This document shows positions 59,831 to 64,000 of a stretch of DNA of 64,000 nucleotides, one piece after another. How positions within the stretch are numbered: position 1 is the first letter of the stretch; each line of letters begins with the position of its first letter. The DNA comes from Streptomyces sp. NBC_01497 (GTDB lineage Bacteria; Actinomycetota; Actinomycetes; Streptomycetales; Streptomycetaceae): NCBI RefSeq assembly GCF_036250695.1, contig NZ_CP109427.1, forward strand, positions 6,014,001-6,078,000. The letters are read 5' to 3'. The notes under the pieces were generated by a model that was given only the letters and a program-made list of their open reading frames with translations, was not told the DNA's origin and did not search any database. The translations under genes were made by a program, and so were the position numbers.

Positions 59831-61797
59831 CAGCCGAACATGCGGGCCGACTGCTCGTGCACGCCGCCACGTTCGCCGCGCTCGGCCCCGGCGGGGACAT
59901 CACCGGGACCCGGGGCCGCTCCCCGGACGGCCTGTTCGTCCGCGACGCCCGCCACCTGAGCCGCTGGCGGCTCCTCGTCGACGGCAGCGCCCCCGGGATC
60001 CTGACGCCCGGGGGCCGGTCGGGCGGGCCCGCGGTCCTCGCCCCGGACGGCACGAGGGACGAACCCCCGGCGTACGTGATCTTCAGGCGCCAGGCGCTGT
60101 ACGAGGGCACCCTCACCGAACACACCACGGTGACCAGCAACGTCGCGCACGATATGACGCTGACGCTCGTCCTTGAGGCCGACGCGGACTTCGCCGACCA
60201 GTTCGAACTGCGCTCCGACCGGCGCACCTACGACAAGACCGGCGCGGTACGCGAGGTGGAGGAGTCCGGGGGAGACGTCACATTCCACTACCGGCGTGCG
60301 GAATGGCACTCCGCGACGACCCTCTCCGCCCGTCCCCTGCCCGACGAGGTCCGCCCGCTCGGCACGAGTGGCCGGGCCCTGACCTGGCGCCTGGCGCTGC
60401 CCGCGGGCGGCGAAGCGCACCTGGCCGTGACGGTGACCGCCCGCCCGCACGGGGCGCCCGCCCCCCGCCGGCCGGGACCCGCGAGTCCGGACGAGGTCGC
60501 GCACCGCGTGCGGTCCGAGGAGGCGGACATCCGCCGCGACGACCTCCCGCCCCCGCCGCAGGGCACGGGCAGCGCCCTGCGGCAGGCCTGCGCGCAGGGG
60601 CTCGCCGACCTCGCGGGGCTGCTCGTGCCCGCACAGGGACCCGACGGGGAACGCGTGTCGCCGCCGGGTGCCGGAGTGCCCTGGTTCCTCACGCTGTTCG
60701 GCCGGGACTCCCTGATCACCTCGTTCTTCGCGCTGCCCTACCGCCCCGCACTCGCCAGGGCCACCCTGCTGGGACTCGCGGCCACCCAGGCGCAGGCATA
60801 CGAACCCGGGCGCGTCGCACAGCCCGGCAAGATCGTGCACGAGGTCAGGCACGGCGAACTGGCCCACTTCGGCCAGGTGCCCTACGGCCGCTACTACGGC
60901 TCCGTCGACAGCACCCCGCTCTTCCTCGCACTGCTCCACGCGTACACCGAGCACACCGGGGACCCGGCGGTGGCCCGGCGCCTCGAAGGGCACGCCAGGG
61001 CCGCTGTCGCCTGGCTGCTGGGGGACGGCGGACTCGGCGGCCGGGGCTACCTCGTCTACGAGGCGGACGAGGCGGGCCTGCTCAACCAGAACTGGAAGGA
61101 CTCCGCCGGTGCCGTCTGCTTCGCCGACGGCACTCAGCTGACCGGGGCCGTGGCGGTCGCCGAGGCGCAGGGATACGCGTACGACGCCCTGCGCCGTACC
61201 GCCGCCCTGGCCCGCGCCGTGTGGCAGGACACGGCCTGGGCACGGGAGTTGGAGGCGCTCGCCGGGGATCTGCGGGAACGCTTCCACCGCGACTTCCTCC
61301 TGCCGGAGTCGGCCTTCCCCGCGCTCGCCCTGGACGAGGGGGGCCGCCGCGCCGACGTGCTGGCCTCCGACGCGGGCCACCTGCTGTGGTCGGGCATCCT
61401 CGACGCCGACATCGGACGGCGCGTGGGCCGGCGGCTGACCGAGGACGACTTCTTCTCCGGCTGGGGCATCAGAACACTCGCCGCCGGCCAGCACCCCTAC
61501 CACCCGCTGTCCTACCACCGGGGCAGCGTCTGGCCGCACGACACCGCGCTCGCCGTGCTCGGCATGGCCCGCTACGGTCTGCACGACGAGGCGGCGGTCG
61601 TCACCCGGGGCCTCCTCGCGGCCTCGGAACACGTCGGCCACCGGATGCCCGAGGTGTTCTCCGGCCACGCCCGCCCGGGCCCGGGCGACCCCGGTGGCCC
61701 GGTGCCCTATCCGCATGCCAACTCCCCGCAGGCGTGGGCGGCGGCGACGCCGCTCGCCCTGCTCACCGCCGTACGGACCGGACACCCGGGGGCCTGA
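59827..61797 (+). CDS. Amylo-alpha-1,6-glucosidase / glycogen-debranching-like protein
   Basis: 656 residues: N-terminal beta-sandwich debranching-enzyme domain (GLFVRDARHLSRWRLLVDG; about residues 1-200) and a C-terminal (alpha/alpha)6 glucosidase domain with PWFLTLFGRDSLITSFF, PGKIVHEVRHGELAHFG, YYGSVDSTPLFLALL, NQNWKDSAGAV and SYHRGSVWPHDTAL. The GTG start overlaps the previous stop (GTGA). It probably removes alpha-linked glucosyl units in the same pathway as the other genes of the operon. Cytoplasmic. Confidence 0.85.
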   Translation: MTAEHAGRLLVHAATFAALGPGGDITGTRGRSPDGLFVRDARHLSRWRLLVDGSAPGILTPGGRSGGPAVLAPDGTRDEPPAYVIFRRQALYEGTLTEHTTVTSNVAHDMTLTLVLEADADFADQFELRSDRRTYDKTGAVREVEESGGDVTFHYRRAEWHSATTLSARPLPDEVRPLGTSGRALTWRLALPAGGEAHLAVTVTARPHGAPAPRRPGPASPDEVAHRVRSEEADIRRDDLPPPPQGTGSALRQACAQGLADLAGLLVPAQGPDGERVSPPGAGVPWFLTLFGRDSLITSFFALPYRPALARATLLGLAATQAQAYEPGRVAQPGKIVHEVRHGELAHFGQVPYGRYYGSVDSTPLFLALLHAYTEHTGDPAVARRLEGHARAAVAWLLGDGGLGGRGYLVYEADEAGLLNQNWKDSAGAVCFADGTQLTGAVAVAEAQGYAYDALRRTAALARAVWQDTAWARELEALAGDLRERFHRDFLLPESAFPALALDEGGRRADVLASDAGHLLWSGILDADIGRRVGRRLTEDDFFSGWGIRTLAAGQHPYHPLSYHRGSVWPHDTALAVLGMARYGLHDEAAVVTRGLLAASEHVGHRMPEVFSGHARPGPGDPGGPVPYPHANSPQAWAAATPLALLTAVRTGHPGA

Positions 61798-61916
61798 CAC
61801 CCCGGGTGCCCGGCCCGTACCCAGGGCGACGGCACATGCCTCGCCGCAACCCCCAGCCGAGGCCTTCCCCGGTGCGGGCGACGAGCGCCGGGCAGCCTCG
61901 GCTCACCGAGAGCGCG

Positions 61917-62837
61917 TCAGCCGTACACCAGCAGGTAATCGCAGGTGCTCGTACCGTCGTGGAGCGACGTGTCGCTGTTGAGGACGTAGAAAGTGCCCGC
62001 GAACCCGGCCGCCGTCATCTTCGGCACCACGATCAGCGTCTGACGGGCCATGTCCAGCCCGGCCGGGACCACTACGTTCCGGTACAGCAGCGTGAACAGG
62101 TTCTGCCCGAGGCTGTTCAGCCTGAGTGCGCGGTACGTGCGATCCCCGGCGCCCGGCGGACCCGAGATGGCCACCTGATTGGCCGGGGCTCCCCACTGCG
62201 AGGGCTGGGTGGCCATGCGGCCCATCATTTCCAGTTCCTGCAGACGCCTCTGCGTACTCGCCCGGACGCCCGCCATGTGAAGGTGCAACTGGTCGAAACG
62301 CCGGGCCGTCTGCGAGTTGATCCCGATTCCGATATTGGGGTACTGCACCGGCACACTCCCCCCGCTCCGCGCGTTCTCCCAGGCGTCGTTCCAGTAGTTC
62401 TCCACTCCCGAGGTCTCCAGGAACGGGCATTCGATACCCGTGATCCGGCAGCTCGGGGTGAGGAGATAGTTGTGCAGAGTCTCGGGCCGGCCGTGCAGTA
62501 CGACGTAATTCGTCGTCACTTTCAAGCAGTCGGGCTTGTGCTGCGGCGGTGGCGGGACGATTCCCTGGGTGCAGTACTGGACGTCGTGCCACAGTGGATC
62601 ATCGTCGGTGGGACGGCCGCAGAGGGGCTGGAACTGCGCCGGGGGACAGGGCGCGGCTCCTGATCCGGGAGGCGCGGGAGCGCACGGGTCGGGCAGGGGG
62701 CCGGGGGGCACCGGATCGGTCGCGGCGGTCGCGCTCCCACTCCCCGGCACACCGGCCAGGAGTGCCGCCGCACCCACGGCGGAGAAAGCGACGAATTTAC
62801 GCCTGGGCACCTCGTTCTGATTCTTCTGGTCAGTCAT
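61917..62837 (-). CDS. CDP-diacylglycerol pyrophosphatase-like protein, Tat-exported
   Basis: 306 residues. Tat signal: EVPRRKFVAFSAVGAAALLAG. After a Pro-rich linker with several Cys comes a domain like E. coli Cdh: TTNYVVLHGRPETLHNYLLTPSCRITGIECPFL, WNDAWENAR, IGINSQTARRFDQLHLHMAGVR (HxHxH-like catalytic His motif of the HIT-type fold). It would hydrolyse CDP-diacylglycerol or a related diphosphate outside the membrane. ATG 62837 is preceded by GGAG. Not part of the sugar operon, with which it converges. Confidence 0.75.
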   Translation of the reverse strand: MTDQKNQNEVPRRKFVAFSAVGAAALLAGVPGSGSATAATDPVPPGPLPDPCAPAPPGSGAAPCPPAQFQPLCGRPTDDDPLWHDVQYCTQGIVPPPPQHKPDCLKVTTNYVVLHGRPETLHNYLLTPSCRITGIECPFLETSGVENYWNDAWENARSGGSVPVQYPNIGIGINSQTARRFDQLHLHMAGVRASTQRRLQELEMMGRMATQPSQWGAPANQVAISGPPGAGDRTYRALRLNSLGQNLFTLLYRNVVVPAGLDMARQTLIVVPKMTAAGFAGTFYVLNSDTSLHDGTSTCDYLLVYG

Positions 62838-63204
62838 GCGTGATCTCCGGTGGTGATGACCGATGCTCGGATCTACTGGCCATGGCAGCGACAGGGAAAT
62901 ACCGCCCGGCGTCAGCGCCGGCTGATGCGATCACAGGGTAGGCGGTGACGAAGACGTTGCCCATCGACTGAATGGGTGGCCGTCCTACGTCTGCCTTATT
63001 GCCCTGCCCCGTGCGATCGGTCCGCGGAATTCCTTTGTCGCGGACGGAGGCGCGGAATCGGATTTCGTCGCGGGCGGGAGGACGGAAAGCGGACGCGGGG
63101 CGATATCCGCAACGGGTCACCTGCCCATGACGGGCCACCTTCCCGTGCACCGCGCCGCGCTTCTCCTCGCGCGGCGAACAGGACCGGGCGGAACCGGTTC
63201 ACCA
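62838..63204. other. Gene-free stretch upstream of the CDP-DAG pyrophosphatase-like gene
   Basis: No gene is supported. A perfect palindrome TCAGC-GCCG-GCTGA (62912-62925) lies about 80 bp before the start codon and may be an operator. The stretch 63020-63090 has GTCGCGGACGG-type short direct repeats. Confidence 0.45.
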
Positions 63205-63255
63205 CGAAAAAGACCGCCGGCCGTGCCTTCCGGACAGGGAAGAACACGGCCGACG
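63205..63255 (-). terminator. Rho-independent terminator of glnA
   Basis: GGCCGTG (63219-63225) pairs with CACGGCC (63245-63251), and CTTCC (63227-63231) with GGAAG (63238-63242), giving a strong stem with a 6-nt loop. Read on the minus strand, a T-run (complement of the A-run near 63207-63211) follows. It lies 51 bp after the glnA stop. Confidence 0.85.
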
Positions 63256-63305
63256 GCCCACGGAAGGCCCGGGAGAGCAGAACCCTGCCCTCACCGGCGG
63301 CGATC

Positions 63306-64000
63306 CTAGATGTCGAAGTACAGCTCGAACTCGTGCGGGTGCGGGCGCAGCTGGATGGGGGCGATTTCCTTGGTGCGCTTGTAGTCGATCCACGTCTCGA
63401 TCAGGTCCGACGTGAAGACACCGCCCGCCTGGAGGTACTCGTTGTCCTCCTCCAGAGCGGTCAGGACCGCCGGGAGGGACGTCGGGACCTGGGAGACGCC
63501 CGCGTGCTCCTCGGGGGCGAGCTCGTAGAGGTCCTTGTCGATCGGCTCGGCCGGCTCGATCTTGTTCTTGATGCCGTCGAGGCCCGCGAGGAGGAGCGCG
63601 GAGAAGGCCAGGTACGGGTTGGACGACGGGTCCGGCGCGCGGAACTCGACGCGCTTGGCCTTCGGGTTGGAGCCGGTGATCGGGATGCGCATGGCCGCGG
63701 AGCGGTTGCGCTGCGAGTACACCAGGTTGACCGGGGCCTCGAAGCCGGGGACCAGGCGGTGGTAGGAGTTCACCGTCGGGTTGGTGAAGGCGAGGAGCGA
63801 CGGGGCGTGCTTCAGGATGCCGCCGATGTAGTAACGCGCGGTGTCCGAGAGGCCCGCGTAGCCCTGCTCGTCGTAGAACAGCGGCGTGCCGCCCTGCCAC
63901 AGCGACTGGTGGACGTGCATGCCCGAGCCGTTGTCACCGAAGATCGGCTTCGGCATGAAGGTCGCCGTCTTGTTGTTGCGCCAAGCGACGTTCTTGACGA
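63306..64000 (-). CDS. glnA: Glutamine synthetase type I (3' part)
   Basis: C-terminal 231 codons of GlnA; the 5' part lies beyond the window edge. Visible: [57 protein letters not shown] and the adenylylation loop [17 protein letters not shown] with Tyr at codon 63525-63527. The enzyme makes glutamine from glutamate and ammonium. It is the target of GlnE in this window. Its own GlnR promoter is outside the sequence. Confidence 0.97.
   Translation of the reverse strand, partial: VKNVAWRNNKTATFMPKPIFGDNGSGMHVHQSLWQGGTPLFYDEQGYAGLSDTARYYIGGILKHAPSLLAFTNPTVNSYHRLVPGFEAPVNLVYSQRNRSAAMRIPITGSNPKAKRVEFRAPDPSSNPYLAFSALLLAGLDGIKNKIEPAEPIDKDLYELAPEEHAGVSQVPTSLPAVLTALEEDNEYLQAGGVFTSDLIETWIDYKRTKEIAPIQLRPHPHEFELYFDI

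Overview
This is a 64 kb window of very high GC chromosomal DNA from a Streptomyces-like actinomycete. Coding regions have G/C in nearly every third position, GTG starts are common, and gene content and order (panB, glnA2, nadE, glnE, malR/aglA, glnII, glnA) resemble the nitrogen-metabolism neighbourhood I recall from S. coelicolor. I see no phage, insertion sequence, CRISPR array, tRNA or rRNA.

Layout. 0.25-4.6 kb: an EfeO-EfeB-EfeU ferrous iron uptake operon, with a lipoprotein gene overlapping the end of efeU by 125 nt. 5-9.4 kb: a prim-pol-like protein, dimethylargininase, an Rsm22-type methyltransferase and an MFS exporter. 9.5-15.3 kb: a large SARP/AfsR-type regulator converging on a two-gene DrrAB-type drug exporter. 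The exporter's upstream region carries seven heptamers at 11-bp spacing, which look like SARP boxes. 15.5-25.7 kb: panB, a membrane-anchored EEP hydrolase, an SDR, glnA2, nadE and glnE. 25.9-30 kb: a PAP2 phosphatase, malR and an alpha-glucosidase, with no malEFG between the last two. 30.2-34.9 kb: a second AfsR-like NB-ARC gene broken by two frame changes, one exactly at a CCCGG x5 repeat, then a DUF4230-like protein, a TetR regulator and a small membrane protein. 35.2-42 kb: a sigma-like/membrane fusion protein, a two-component system, glnII with a full four-site GlnR box, and a MocA oxidoreductase. 42.4-50.4 kb: small regulators, two GNATs, an SMI1/KNR4 protein, a DUF3626-like protein, a lipoprotein and a PP2C phosphatase. 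50.8-61.8 kb: a sugar island with a ROK regulator, an ABC importer, two oxidoreductases, a TIM-barrel isomerase and two (alpha/alpha)6-type glycosidases. 61.9-64 kb: a Tat-exported CDP-diacylglycerol pyrophosphatase-like protein and the 3' part of glnA with its terminator.

The nitrogen genes form a functional set. GlnA, GlnII and GlnA2 are synthetases, and GlnE adenylylates GlnA. GlnA keeps the target Tyr, whereas GlnA2 appears to have Trp there. GlnR boxes are visible before glnII and, as a minimal box, before glnA2.

Intergenic regions are unusually rich in short tandem repeats (units of 5, 7, 8, 13, 18, 28 and 32 bp), and several genes appear to have leaderless promoters. The most original leads are the SARP-box array, the sugar island with its operator-like promoter, the codon-mosaic patch inside the SARP gene, and the repeat-associated frame change in the second NB-ARC gene.
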